Assembly (NCBI GenBank): GCA_036257595.1
Contig: DATAFF010000112.1
Span: 1-35,401, forward strand
Direction of reading: 5' to 3'
DNA: 35,401 nucleotides
Source of the DNA: DATAFF01 sp036257595
GTDB taxonomy: Bacteria; Pseudomonadota; Alphaproteobacteria; Rhizobiales; Aestuariivirgaceae
Made by a program: the position numbers and the translations under genes. Positions 24,740-32,597 of this stretch are shown piece after piece. Each line of letters opens with the position of its first letter. Positions within the stretch are counted from its first letter, which is position 1. The notes under the pieces are model-generated. The model had not been told where the DNA came from and searched no databases. It worked only from the letters and a program-made list of their open reading frames with translations.

Positions 24740-25474
24740 TCGCTCGCCGCCGCGCGGCTCTGGGTACCGCAACTGGCTCTTTCACTGCTGCTGCTGCTCG
24801 GCGGCTGCGGCATCAACAATATCCCGACTTTCGAGGAGAGGGTGAAGGCGAGCTGGAGCGACGTGCTCAACCAGTATCAAAGGCGGGCCGACCTCATTCC
24901 CAATCTGGTCGAGACGGTCAAGGGCTATGCCGCCCAGGAGAGGGAGGTGCTGACCTCGGTGGTGGAGGCGCGCGCCAAGGCGACGCAGATGCAGATCCCG
25001 GCCGATGTGACGACCAATCCGGAAGCCTTCCAACGATTCCAGGAGAACCAGGCGCAATTGTCGTCGTCGCTGGCGCGGCTCCTGGCGGTGGTCGAGAATT
25101 ATCCGGATCTCAAATCCAACCAGAACTTCCTGGCACTGCAATCGCAGCTCGAAGGCACCGAGAACCGGATCTCGGTGGCGCGCCGCGACTATATCGATGC
25201 GGTGCGGGTCTACAATACGGAGCTCAGGACCATCCCCGGCCGGTGGTGGGCATCGTTCCTCTATCCCGACGCCAAGCCGGCACAGACCTTCACCATCAAG
25301 GAGGAGGCGATCGAGGTTCCCAAGGTCGACTTCAACAAGCCGGCTGCACCGGCGCCGGCGCCCGCACCGGCTCCGGCACCGTCGGCCAGTCCGGAACCGG
25401 CTCCCGCACCGGCGCCTGCGCCGGCTCCGACAGCACCGGCACCAGCACCGACGGCGCCCGCGCCGGCACAATGA
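24731..25474 (+). CDS. lemA: LemA family lipoprotein with Pro/Ala-rich tail
   Basis: A 247-residue LemA-family envelope protein. It has a lipoprotein signal (LLGGC, C26), then a mostly helical LemA domain (about 33-195). Family segments include SDVLNQYQRRADLIPNLVET, ENYPDLKSNQNFLALQSQLE and GTENRISVARRDY. The last 45 residues (203-247) are an alternating Ala-Pro tail, likely an extended spacer in the periplasm. LemA proteins have no proven biochemical function. They are often found with TPM-domain proteins, as here, where the stop overlaps the next start (ATGA). Confidence 0.9.
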   Translation: MARSLAAARLWVPQLALSLLLLLGGCGINNIPTFEERVKASWSDVLNQYQRRADLIPNLVETVKGYAAQEREVLTSVVEARAKATQMQIPADVTTNPEAFQRFQENQAQLSSSLARLLAVVENYPDLKSNQNFLALQSQLEGTENRISVARRDYIDAVRVYNTELRTIPGRWWASFLYPDAKPAQTFTIKEEAIEVPKVDFNKPAAPAPAPAPAPAPSASPEPAPAPAPAPAPTAPAPAPTAPAPAQ

Positions 25475-26250
25475 TGCGCAACGGCCTGGCGGTCGTTCTC
25501 TCGACTCTCCTGGGGCTCATTCTGCTGGCAGGCTCTGGCGTGGCGCAGGAACCGAAATTTCCTCCCCTGACAGGGCCGCTCGTCGATGCCGCGGCGCTGC
25601 TGTCGCCGGCGGCGCGGGAAGAATTCGACCGGTCGCTCAGGGCCTATCAGCAGAGCTCCGGCTATCAGCTGGTGGTGGCGATCGTGCCGTCGCTCGAGGG
25701 CTACGACATTCGCGACTATGGCAATCGCCTGTTCCGTCATTGGAAGCTGGGCGATGCCAAGCGCGATGACGGCGTGCTGCTGCTGGTGGCGCCCAAGGAG
25801 CGGAAGGTGTCCATCGAGACCGGTTATGGCGTCGAGGGCGTGATGACCGATGCGCTGTCGCGGATCATCATCGAGAACGCCATCACGCCACGGTTCAAGA
25901 ACGGCGACTTTGCGGGCGGCATCCGGGCCGGCATTGCCGATATTCAGAAGGTGCTGGCCGGCGAGGGACGCAAGCTCGAGACCCAGCTCGCGCCGCAGAG
26001 GGACCCCTTCGAGTTCTGGTTCACCATTTTCTTCTGGTTCATCATTCTCCTGATCTTCATCCAGATCATGCGGGGGCGCACAGCGCTCGTTCCCGGCCGC
26101 CGGCTGAGACGCGGCTATGGCGGCGGCTGGGTCGGGGGTTGGCCGGGCGGTAGCGGCGGCTGGTCGGGCGGCGGCGGTTTCGGGGGCGGCGGCGGCTATA
26201 GCGGAGGCGGCGGCAGCTCGGGCGGCGGCGGCGCCTCGGGAAGCTGGTAG
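25471..26250 (+). CDS. TPM domain protein (YgcG family) with Gly-rich C-terminus
   Basis: A 259-residue membrane protein. It has a signal peptide (1-25), a TPM (TLP18.3/Psb32/MOLO-1) domain in the periplasm (about 35-165), one transmembrane helix (about 182-200), and a cytoplasmic Gly/Ser/Trp-rich tail ending GGGGASGSW, the classic YgcG-family end. TPM segments visible are LVDAAALLSPAAREEFDRSL, GVLLLVAPKERKVSIETGYG and AGIRAGIADI-like repeats. It is coupled to lemA by a 4-nt overlap, and the third cluster member follows after 4 nt. The role is probably in the envelope; no activity can be assigned. Confidence 0.9.
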   Translation: MMRNGLAVVLSTLLGLILLAGSGVAQEPKFPPLTGPLVDAAALLSPAAREEFDRSLRAYQQSSGYQLVVAIVPSLEGYDIRDYGNRLFRHWKLGDAKRDDGVLLLVAPKERKVSIETGYGVEGVMTDALSRIIIENAITPRFKNGDFAGGIRAGIADIQKVLAGEGRKLETQLAPQRDPFEFWFTIFFWFIILLIFIQIMRGRTALVPGRRLRRGYGGGWVGGWPGGSGGWSGGGGFGGGGGYSGGGGSSGGGGASGSW

Positions 26251-26254
26251 ACCG

Positions 26255-26893
26255 ATGAGGGCGAACGACCTGGCAACGGAAGACGCGCGGAGCCGGATCG
26301 CCCAGGCGATTGCCGAGGCCGAGCGCGACACGGCAGGAGAGATCGTGGTCGTCATCGCGCCGCGGTGCGACGATTATGCCTTCGTGCCGCTCGCCTGGGC
26401 AGCAATCATCGCGCTGGCAGTGCCGCCGGTGCTCTACGCGTTCTTCTGGCTGAGCCCGGTCACCATCTATTCCATCGCCGTCACGACCTTCGCGATGCTG
26501 GCGTTGATATTGGGGCTGTGGCCGGTCAGGCTGGCGGTGACGCCGAGATCCTTGCGTCGCAAGCATGCGCGCCGTTGCGCCCGCGAGCAGTTCCTCGCCC
26601 AGGAGCTTCACACCACGCAGGGGCGCACCGGCGTCCTGATCTTCGTCGCCGTGGCGGAGCGCTATTGCGAGATCATCGCCGACACCGCGGTGGCCGCCAA
26701 GGTTCCGGCCGAGAGGTGGGGGGACATCATCGAGCGGCTGCTCGGGGAGATAAGGGCGGGCCGGGGAGTCGGTGGCCTTGCCAGCGCCATCGGTGCCGCC
26801 GGCGCGATCCTCGCGCAGCATTTCCCGCCCGGCGCCGACAATCCGGACGAGCTGCCGGACCATCTGATCGTGCTGCCGGTCTGGCCCCTCTGA
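26255..26893 (+). CDS. TPM domain protein (second, shorter paralogue type)
   Basis: A 212-residue membrane protein. An N-terminal cytoplasmic region with half of the TPM fold (RIAQAIAEAERDTAGEIVVVI, 14-34) is followed by two close transmembrane helices (about 46-63 and 70-90). The second half of the TPM fold follows (HTTQGRTGVLIFVAVAERY). This split arrangement, with the helices inserted in the domain, is a common partner of YgcG/LemA genes. It starts 4 nt after the previous gene and ends the cluster. Function unknown. Confidence 0.85.
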   Translation: MRANDLATEDARSRIAQAIAEAERDTAGEIVVVIAPRCDDYAFVPLAWAAIIALAVPPVLYAFFWLSPVTIYSIAVTTFAMLALILGLWPVRLAVTPRSLRRKHARRCAREQFLAQELHTTQGRTGVLIFVAVAERYCEIIADTAVAAKVPAERWGDIIERLLGEIRAGRGVGGLASAIGAAGAILAQHFPPGADNPDELPDHLIVLPVWPL

Positions 26894-26931
26894 GGAAGGT
26901 CCGCGCGGTCCTCGGACGTGCTTCACTCACG

Positions 26932-27341
26932 ATGTCACTGACACTTTGGCATATCAGTTTGTTGGTCGATCGCAAACAAGACCCAATTCGGGTCGGCTAT
27001 TTTACGGAATCAGTTGCTGAAAAGCTTAAACTTCGGATCGCTGATGTCTATCTTTCCCGCGATACTTTTTCACATATTTCAAAGAACATCCCGATTTAAC
27101 GCATTATGATCTGCTACACATCCCGTTTTTACTTCGACATGGGCTCATTATTCAGGAAACTGCCAAACCAAATGTCGTTGTTGCGACCTACAAGGTTCCT
27201 GATTCGCATCGCCGCTTTGTTGGTGTCGTGAAGATATTGTACAGCGGAGCGGAAAGTTATCTTGTCTCTTTCCGGCGCGCCAAGAGAGGTCAGACGAGGC
27301 TCTTCCTCAGGCGAGGCATCATCCTGAAAACACATGATTGA
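26932..27341 (+). pseudogene. Frameshifted PBECR-like nuclease-domain gene
   Basis: Two overlapping reading frames together read as one protein of about 136 residues. Frame 1 (ATG 26932 to TAA 27099) encodes MSLTLWHISLLVDRK through VYLSRDTFSHISK. After a one-base shift in an A-run near 27081-27083 the second frame continues KEHPDLTHYDLLHIPFLL and YLVSFRRAKRGQTRLFLRRG to TGA 27341. The pattern (LSrdT, KEHPDLTHYD, RRFVGVVKI, SFRR, LRRGIIL) resembles by eye the PBECR (phage-Barnase-EndoU-ColicinE5/D-RelE) RNase domains often carried by phage head proteins. The region is AT-richer than its neighbours, which suggests horizontal transfer. A sequencing error at the A-run would make the gene intact. 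No Shine-Dalgarno is visible. Confidence 0.55.
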
Positions 27342-27408
27342 CGAGGAAGAGCAGCTGGGCCCGGTGCGCTTCCTCGTCATTGTGCACTGGTGGGGCCTGC
27401 CAACGTGA
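27334..27408 (+). CDS. Tiny ORF overlapping the frameshifted gene (24 aa, doubtful)
   Basis: ATG 27334 overlaps the end of the frameshifted PBECR-like gene and encodes 24 residues beginning MIDEEEQLGPV, with a Val/Trp-rich second half, ending at TGA 27408. The overlap is of a kind seen in coupled genes. The ORF is too short to judge and no family is recognised; it may be the remnant of a partner gene. Confidence 0.2.
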   Translation: MIDEEEQLGPVRFLVIVHWWGLPT

Positions 27409-27600
27409 ACCCCACAAAATGCTCCCGCTTGCCCAAATTCAATGCGGCGGTGCCACGGCAGGCAGAATGTCACCGTGTCGCAGTGCATACCAAAACTAGC
27501 CTGTCACGACGCTTCGGTCCACCCTGGCGAAGAACTCGAAGCTGGTTATCAAATGGAGATGAGGTGTTCCGGCTCCATGAGCGCGAAGGGAAGGACTCTG
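27409..27600. other. Gene-poor stretch before gdhB
   Basis: Short ORFs on both strands here lack recognisable motifs, ribosome-binding sites or consistent codon use. One reads HPGEEL, faintly like the HPGE of HigA-type antitoxins, but the rest does not fit. Nothing else was found. Confidence 0.5.
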
Positions 27601-27612
27601 CGCAACATGGGT

Positions 27613-27676
27613 TATAATAGATAGTACGGCCTGTCATCCGGCGCTCACTTTCGGGGCGCTTACTGGATGAAGGCCG
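27613..27676 (+). promoter_or_regulatory. Candidate -10 element and leader hairpin of gdhB
   Basis: A perfect TATAAT (27613-27618) stands in an AT-rich island, with no good -35 upstream. It would start transcription around 27624-27626. Immediately after is an inverted repeat, CGGCCTGTCATCC (27627-27639) / GGATGAAGGCCG (27665-27676), paired over 12 bp with one bulged G, and a possible inner GCGC/GCGC stem in the loop. The hairpin ends 18 nt before the gdhB ATG and just before its GGGGGGA ribosome-binding sequence. Confidence 0.4.
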
Positions 27677-27694
27677 AAGTGCCGGGGGGAACAA

Positions 27695-30600
27695 ATGGAC
27701 AGCGAGATGAGCACAGCGGTGACCTTGAACGAACGCGCGGAGGCGCCCGATCCGGGGCTCGCGGCGTTCACGCAACAGCTCTTTGCGGGCGCAGCGGAGG
27801 ACGATCTCGCGGCCCACAGTCCCGAAGCGCTTCAGGAAATCGCCCAGCACGCCTTCGACTTTTTCAGTGCCAGGGTGCCGGGCCGGACCCAGATCCGTCT
27901 CTCGGCAGCGACCGGCAATGGCAACCAGGATGCGGCGACCGCCATCGAGATCGCCAATGACGACATGCCGTTCCTGGTCGATTCGACGCTGAACGTCCTC
28001 AACGAGCTCGGCTATCCGATCCTGTTCGTGCTCCATCCGATCATCGCGGTCCGTCGCGACGCCCGCGGCAAGCTGATCGAGGTGCTGGCGCCGGGCAGCA
28101 CCGCCGAGGGCGGGGTGCGCGAGAGCTTCATGTATATCGAGGTGTCGGGGGTCGTCAGCGAGGCGCAGCGCGAGCGGCTGAAGCATGTGCTCGAGGAGAC
28201 GCTGGCCGATGTGCGCACCGCGGTGCTCGACTGGCGGCCGATGCAGCGGCGGGTGATGGATGCGATCGAGGCCTATCACCGCAATCCGCCGCCCATTCCG
28301 GTCGAGGAGCTAACCGAGGGAATGGCCTTCCTGCAATGGCTGGTCGACAATCACTTCACCTTTCTCGGAGCGCGCGACTACAAATTTGCCGGCAGTGCCG
28401 AGAGCGGCGAGCTCGAGCCGGTGCCAGGCAGCGGTCTCGGCATTCTGCGCAAGCCCGAGATGCAGGTGTTGAAGCGCGGCGGCACGATGGTGACGATCAC
28501 GCCGGAGATCCGCGCCTTTCTGATGCAGCCGGCGCCGCTCATCATCACCAAGTCGGATGTCATGGCGACGGTCCATCGGCGAGCGCCGATGGAGTATATC
28601 GGCATCAAGCAGTTCGACACGCAAGGAGAGCTGACGGGCGAGCTGCGCATCGTCGGGCTGTTCACCTCGACGGCCTATACCAGGAGCCCGCGCGACATCC
28701 CGCTGATCCGCCGCAAGATCGAGCGGGTGATTGCGGCAAGCGGCCTCAATCCGCAGAGCCATTCCGGCAAGGGGCTGATCAACGTTCTCGAGACTTTTCC
28801 GCGCGACGAGCTGTTTCAGATCGATGTGCCGACGCTCTCCGACATGGCGCATGGCATCATGCGGCTGGCCGAGCGGCCGCGGGCCCGCCTGTTCGTCCGC
28901 CGCGACAAGTTCGACCGTTTCATCTCGGCCTTCGTGTTCCTGCCGCGCGATCGGTTCAACACCGACAACCGGATCAAGGTCGGCGATCTGATCGCCCAGG
29001 CCTATGGCGGCAGGGTGACAAGCTTCGAGCCGGCATTCGGCGAGGGAACGCTGGTCAGGGTGCATTTCATGATCGCCCGCGATCCCGACACAACGCCGTC
29101 GCCCGATACGGACAAGCTCGAGGATGCGATCCGCGATGTCATTCGCACCTGGGACGATACGCTCGCCACCGCAGCGGCGGCCAAATCCGGCACGCTCAAG
29201 GCGCAGGAGATGGAGGAGCACTTCCGCGGCGCCTTTCCGGCCGGCTACACCGAACTCTACAGCCCCGAGGAATCGCTCGAGGACGTTGCCGAGATCGAGA
29301 AGCTCGGCGAGGGCGACATCGCGATTGCGGTGTGGCGCAGCCCGGAGGACGGGCCGGCGACCTGCCGGGTCAAGCTTTACCGGTTCGGCCAGCCGATCCC
29401 ACTGTCGGCGCGGCTGCCGGTGCTCGAGGCGATGGGCCTCAAGGCGATCGAGGAGCACAGTTTCACGCTGAGCCCGGTGATCGGCGGCGAGCGTCGGCAG
29501 GTGTTCGTTCATGACGTCGCCATGCAGGTTGCGGCGCCTGAGCTGCTGGCCGATCCCACCGTGCCGACGCGGCTCGAAAATGCGTTTCTGGCGGTGTGGC
29601 GCGGGATCGCCGAGAACGATGCCTATAACGGCCTGATCCTGTCGGCGGGGCTCGACTGGCGGCAGGTGGTGGTGCTCAGGGCGTGCGGCAAATATCTGCG
29701 GCAGGCCGGCATCCAGTTCTCCAACGCCTATATCATGCAGACGATCCTGAAGCATTCGGCGGTCGCGCGCGACCTCGTGGCGCTGTTCGAGATCCGCTTC
29801 GATCCGAAGAACGGCCTTGCGCTCGAGCAGCGCCAGGCGCGGAGCGTTCAGAAGGCAGCGGAGATCGAGGAGCAGCTGGAAGCGGTCCCGAGCCTCGACG
29901 AGGACCGGATCCTGCGCCGTTTCCTCAATCTCATCCGGGCGCTGCTGCGCACCACCTACTACCAGCCGGCACCGGGCGACGAGCGCTATCCGACGGTGTC
30001 GTTCAAGATCGACAGCCGGTCGCTCGACGAGCTGCCGGAGCCGCGGCCGTTCGCCGAGATCTTCGTCTACTCGCCGCGGGTCGAGGGGGTGCATCTCAGG
30101 GCAGGGCCGATCGCCCGCGGCGGCCTGCGCTGGTCGGACCGGCCGGAGGATTTCCGCACCGAGGTGCTCGGCCTGGAAAAGGCACAGAACGTCAAGAATG
30201 CGGTGATCGTGCCGGTCGGCGCCAAGGGCGGTTTCGTACCGAAGCGCCTGCCGGTCGGCGGCAGCCGGGACGAGGTGATGGCGGAAGGCACCAGCGCCTA
30301 CAAGCTCTTCGTATCGAGCATGCTCGATCTCACCGACAATATCGTCGACGGCAAGACGGAAGCGCCGCCCGATGTGGTGCGGTTCGACAATGACGATCCC
30401 TATCTGGTGGTGGCGGCGGACAAGGGCACGGCAACCTTCTCGGACATCGCCAACGCCATCGCGGCGGAGCATCATTTCTGGCTCGACGATGCCTTCGCGT
30501 CCGGCGGATCGGCGGGCTATGACCACAAGGGCATGGGGATCACCGCGCGCGGCGCCTGGGAAGCGGTGAAGCGGCACTTCCGGGAAATGGATGTCGATAT

Positions 30601-32503
30601 CGAGACGACGCCGTTCACGGTGGCGGGAGTCGGCGACATGTCGGGCGATGTGTTCGGCAACGGCATGCTGCTGTCGCGGCAGATCCGGCTCGTGGCGGCG
30701 TTCGACCACCGCGACATCTTCATCGATCCCGACCCCGATCCGGAAACCAGCTTTGCGGAACGGCAGCGGCTGTTCAATCTGCCGCGCTCGAGCTGGCGCG
30801 ACTATGACGCCAGCAAGATCAGCCGGGGCGGCGGGGTGTTCTCGCGCAGCCTCAAGGCGGTGGCGCTGACGCCGGAGATCCGCGCCCTGACCGGGCTTGC
30901 CCAGGACAGCGTCACGCCGAACGAGCTGATCAGCGCCGTGCTCAAGCTCAAGGTCGACCTGATGTGGTTTGGCGGCATCGGCACCTATGTGCGCGGCACG
31001 CACGAAATCAATGCCGATGTCGGCGATCGGGCCAATGATGCGGTTCGAATCGCCGCCGATCAGCTGGCGGCCAAGGTGGTCGGCGAGGGTGCCAATCTGG
31101 CGCTGACCCAGCGCGGGCGCATCGACTTCGCGCTGCGCGGCGGGCGGATCAACACGGATGCGGTCGACAATTCGGCGGGCGTCAACTCCTCCGACGTCGA
31201 GGTCAACATCAAGATCGCGACCGGCGCGGCGGAAGCCGCGGGCAAGCTCGCGCGGCCCGAGCGCAACAAGCTCTTGGTCGACATGACCGACGAGGTGGCG
31301 CGGGCGGTGCTGCGCAACAACTATCTGCAGACGCTGTGCCTGAGCATGGCCGAGCTGCGCGGGGTGGAGGAATTCGCCACCAATGCGCGATTGATCCGGA
31401 CGCTCGAGCAGGCGCAGCGCCTGGTGCGCCATCTCGAGCAGCTGCCGGACGAGACCGAGCTTACGGAACGCGAGGCGGCGAAGCGTCCGCTGACCCGACC
31501 GGAGCTTGCCGTGCTGATGGCGCATGCCAAGCTTGCGCTGTTCGACGAGCTCAACGGGTCGCCGGTGCCGGACGATCCCTATCTCGGGCGCGAGCTCATC
31601 CGCTATTTCCCGCGTAAGCTGTCGGAAGCCTTCCCCGAAGAGGTCAGGACCCACCGGCTGCGGCGCGAGATCATCTCGACCCAGCTCGCCAACAGCATGA
31701 TCAATCGCGGCGGGCCGAATTTCGTGTGGCGGCTCAAGGAGGAGACGCGCTTCGGGGTGACCGAGATCGCCCCAGCCTATGCATTGGCCCGCGACAGCTT
31801 CGATTTCGTCGGCCTCAACGGCCTGGTCGATGCGCTGGACGGCAAGATCGGCGGGCGCTGTCAGCTCGATCTCTATGTCGAGCTGCAGAACCTGCTGCGG
31901 CGCGCCACCATCTGGTTCCTGCGCAATGTCACGGTCGGCGCCGGGCTTGCAGAGCTGGTCGCGCAATATTCGGCGGGGATCTCCGAGCTGTCGCAGATCC
32001 TCGGTGCGGTGCTGCCGCCGAGCGCCCTGCAAAGGATGGCGGATCGCCGGCAGGTGCTGGTCGATCAAGGGGTTCCGGCCGATGTGGCGGAACGCTTTGC
32101 AGGACTGCGCTATATGCAGCGCGGACCCGATATCGTGCAGGTCGCAGCCCGCGAGAAGCAGAGCATCGAGACGGTGGCGCGGCTGTTCTTCGAAGTCGGC
32201 AGCGCGCTCGCCATCGATCGGCTGGTCGGCCAGGCGATGCAGATCCCGCCATCGCGCTTCCACGAGCGGATGGCGATCAACCGCACGGTCGACGGCATCC
32301 TGCAGACCCATCGGGCGATCGTGGCGCGGGCACTGCGCGGCGACGGCGGAAAGCCGCAGGGCTGGTCGGCCTGGAGCGCCGAGCGCTCCGAGCTGCTGCA
32401 GCGGACCCGCCGCGAGATCGACGAGCTTTTGAGGAAGCGGCCCTTCGACCTGTCGCGCCTGACCCTTTGCGCCAACCAGCTCGGCGAGCTCGCGAAGGAA
32501 TAG
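27695..32503 (+). CDS. gdhB: NAD-specific glutamate dehydrogenase, large (180-kDa, GDH180) class
   Basis: A 1602-residue cytoplasmic enzyme that oxidatively deaminates glutamate to 2-oxoglutarate with NAD, usually a catabolic role. The length matches the 180-kDa class. The long N-terminal region (about 1-700) holds ACT-like regulatory domains. The catalytic core (about 780-1280) has ARGGLRWSDRPEDFRTEVLG (around 807-825), PVGAKGGFVPKR (around 840) with the catalytic lysine, and GVGDMSGDVFGNGM for NAD binding. The helical C-terminal region follows. GGGGGGA lies 4 nt before ATG 27695; an in-frame ATG at 27707 is an alternative. The gene is preceded by a candidate promoter and hairpin, and its stop codon lies inside the second heptamer repeat element. 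Confidence 0.95.
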   Translation: MDSEMSTAVTLNERAEAPDPGLAAFTQQLFAGAAEDDLAAHSPEALQEIAQHAFDFFSARVPGRTQIRLSAATGNGNQDAATAIEIANDDMPFLVDSTLNVLNELGYPILFVLHPIIAVRRDARGKLIEVLAPGSTAEGGVRESFMYIEVSGVVSEAQRERLKHVLEETLADVRTAVLDWRPMQRRVMDAIEAYHRNPPPIPVEELTEGMAFLQWLVDNHFTFLGARDYKFAGSAESGELEPVPGSGLGILRKPEMQVLKRGGTMVTITPEIRAFLMQPAPLIITKSDVMATVHRRAPMEYIGIKQFDTQGELTGELRIVGLFTSTAYTRSPRDIPLIRRKIERVIAASGLNPQSHSGKGLINVLETFPRDELFQIDVPTLSDMAHGIMRLAERPRARLFVRRDKFDRFISAFVFLPRDRFNTDNRIKVGDLIAQAYGGRVTSFEPAFGEGTLVRVHFMIARDPDTTPSPDTDKLEDAIRDVIRTWDDTLATAAAAKSGTLKAQEMEEHFRGAFPAGYTELYSPEESLEDVAEIEKLGEGDIAIAVWRSPEDGPATCRVKLYRFGQPIPLSARLPVLEAMGLKAIEEHSFTLSPVIGGERRQVFVHDVAMQVAAPELLADPTVPTRLENAFLAVWRGIAENDAYNGLILSAGLDWRQVVVLRACGKYLRQAGIQFSNAYIMQTILKHSAVARDLVALFEIRFDPKNGLALEQRQARSVQKAAEIEEQLEAVPSLDEDRILRRFLNLIRALLRTTYYQPAPGDERYPTVSFKIDSRSLDELPEPRPFAEIFVYSPRVEGVHLRAGPIARGGLRWSDRPEDFRTEVLGLEKAQNVKNAVIVPVGAKGGFVPKRLPVGGSRDEVMAEGTSAYKLFVSSMLDLTDNIVDGKTEAPPDVVRFDNDDPYLVVAADKGTATFSDIANAIAAEHHFWLDDAFASGGSAGYDHKGMGITARGAWEAVKRHFREMDVDIETTPFTVAGVGDMSGDVFGNGMLLSRQIRLVAAFDHRDIFIDPDPDPETSFAERQRLFNLPRSSWRDYDASKISRGGGVFSRSLKAVALTPEIRALTGLAQDSVTPNELISAVLKLKVDLMWFGGIGTYVRGTHEINADVGDRANDAVRIAADQLAAKVVGEGANLALTQRGRIDFALRGGRINTDAVDNSAGVNSSDVEVNIKIATGAAEAAGKLARPERNKLLVDMTDEVARAVLRNNYLQTLCLSMAELRGVEEFATNARLIRTLEQAQRLVRHLEQLPDETELTEREAAKRPLTRPELAVLMAHAKLALFDELNGSPVPDDPYLGRELIRYFPRKLSEAFPEEVRTHRLRREIISTQLANSMINRGGPNFVWRLKEETRFGVTEIAPAYALARDSFDFVGLNGLVDALDGKIGGRCQLDLYVELQNLLRRATIWFLRNVTVGAGLAELVAQYSAGISELSQILGAVLPPSALQRMADRRQVLVDQGVPADVAERFAGLRYMQRGPDIVQVAAREKQSIETVARLFFEVGSALAIDRLVGQAMQIPPSRFHERMAINRTVDGILQTHRAIVARALRGDGGKPQGWSAWSAERSELLQRTRREIDELLRKRPFDLSRLTLCANQLGELAKE

Positions 32504-32570
32504 GCAGTGGGCAGTAGGCAGTAGGCGGTCCTCTGACGGCCTAATGCCTAATGCCTTGCCCTTGAGGTGC
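32503..32570. repeat. Palindromic heptamer repeat element, copy 2
   Basis: The left arm is GGCAGTG-GGCAGTA-GGCAGTA-GGCGGTC (32503-32530). The right arm is GCCTAAT-GCCTAAT-GCCTTGC (32539-32559), followed by CCTTGAGGTGC. It has the same layout as copy 1 at 13767-13838, and both end in TGAGGTGC. The first base is the G of the gdhB stop codon TAG, so the element directly overlaps the gene end. It fills most of the 94-bp gap to the next gene. Confidence 0.8.
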
Positions 32571-32597
32571 CGGTCAATTTGGGCCAGTGTCTGGGCC

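Noticed and set aside
27442..27624. 60-codon ORF with HPGEEL, considered as a HigA-type antitoxin
   Set aside because: Only four residues match the HPGE motif; the rest has no helix-turn-helix pattern and there is no ribosome-binding site.
27667..27960. ORF starting at an ATG inside the gdhB leader hairpin
   Set aside because: It runs out of frame into gdhB and its product is Arg/Gly-rich shadow sequence.
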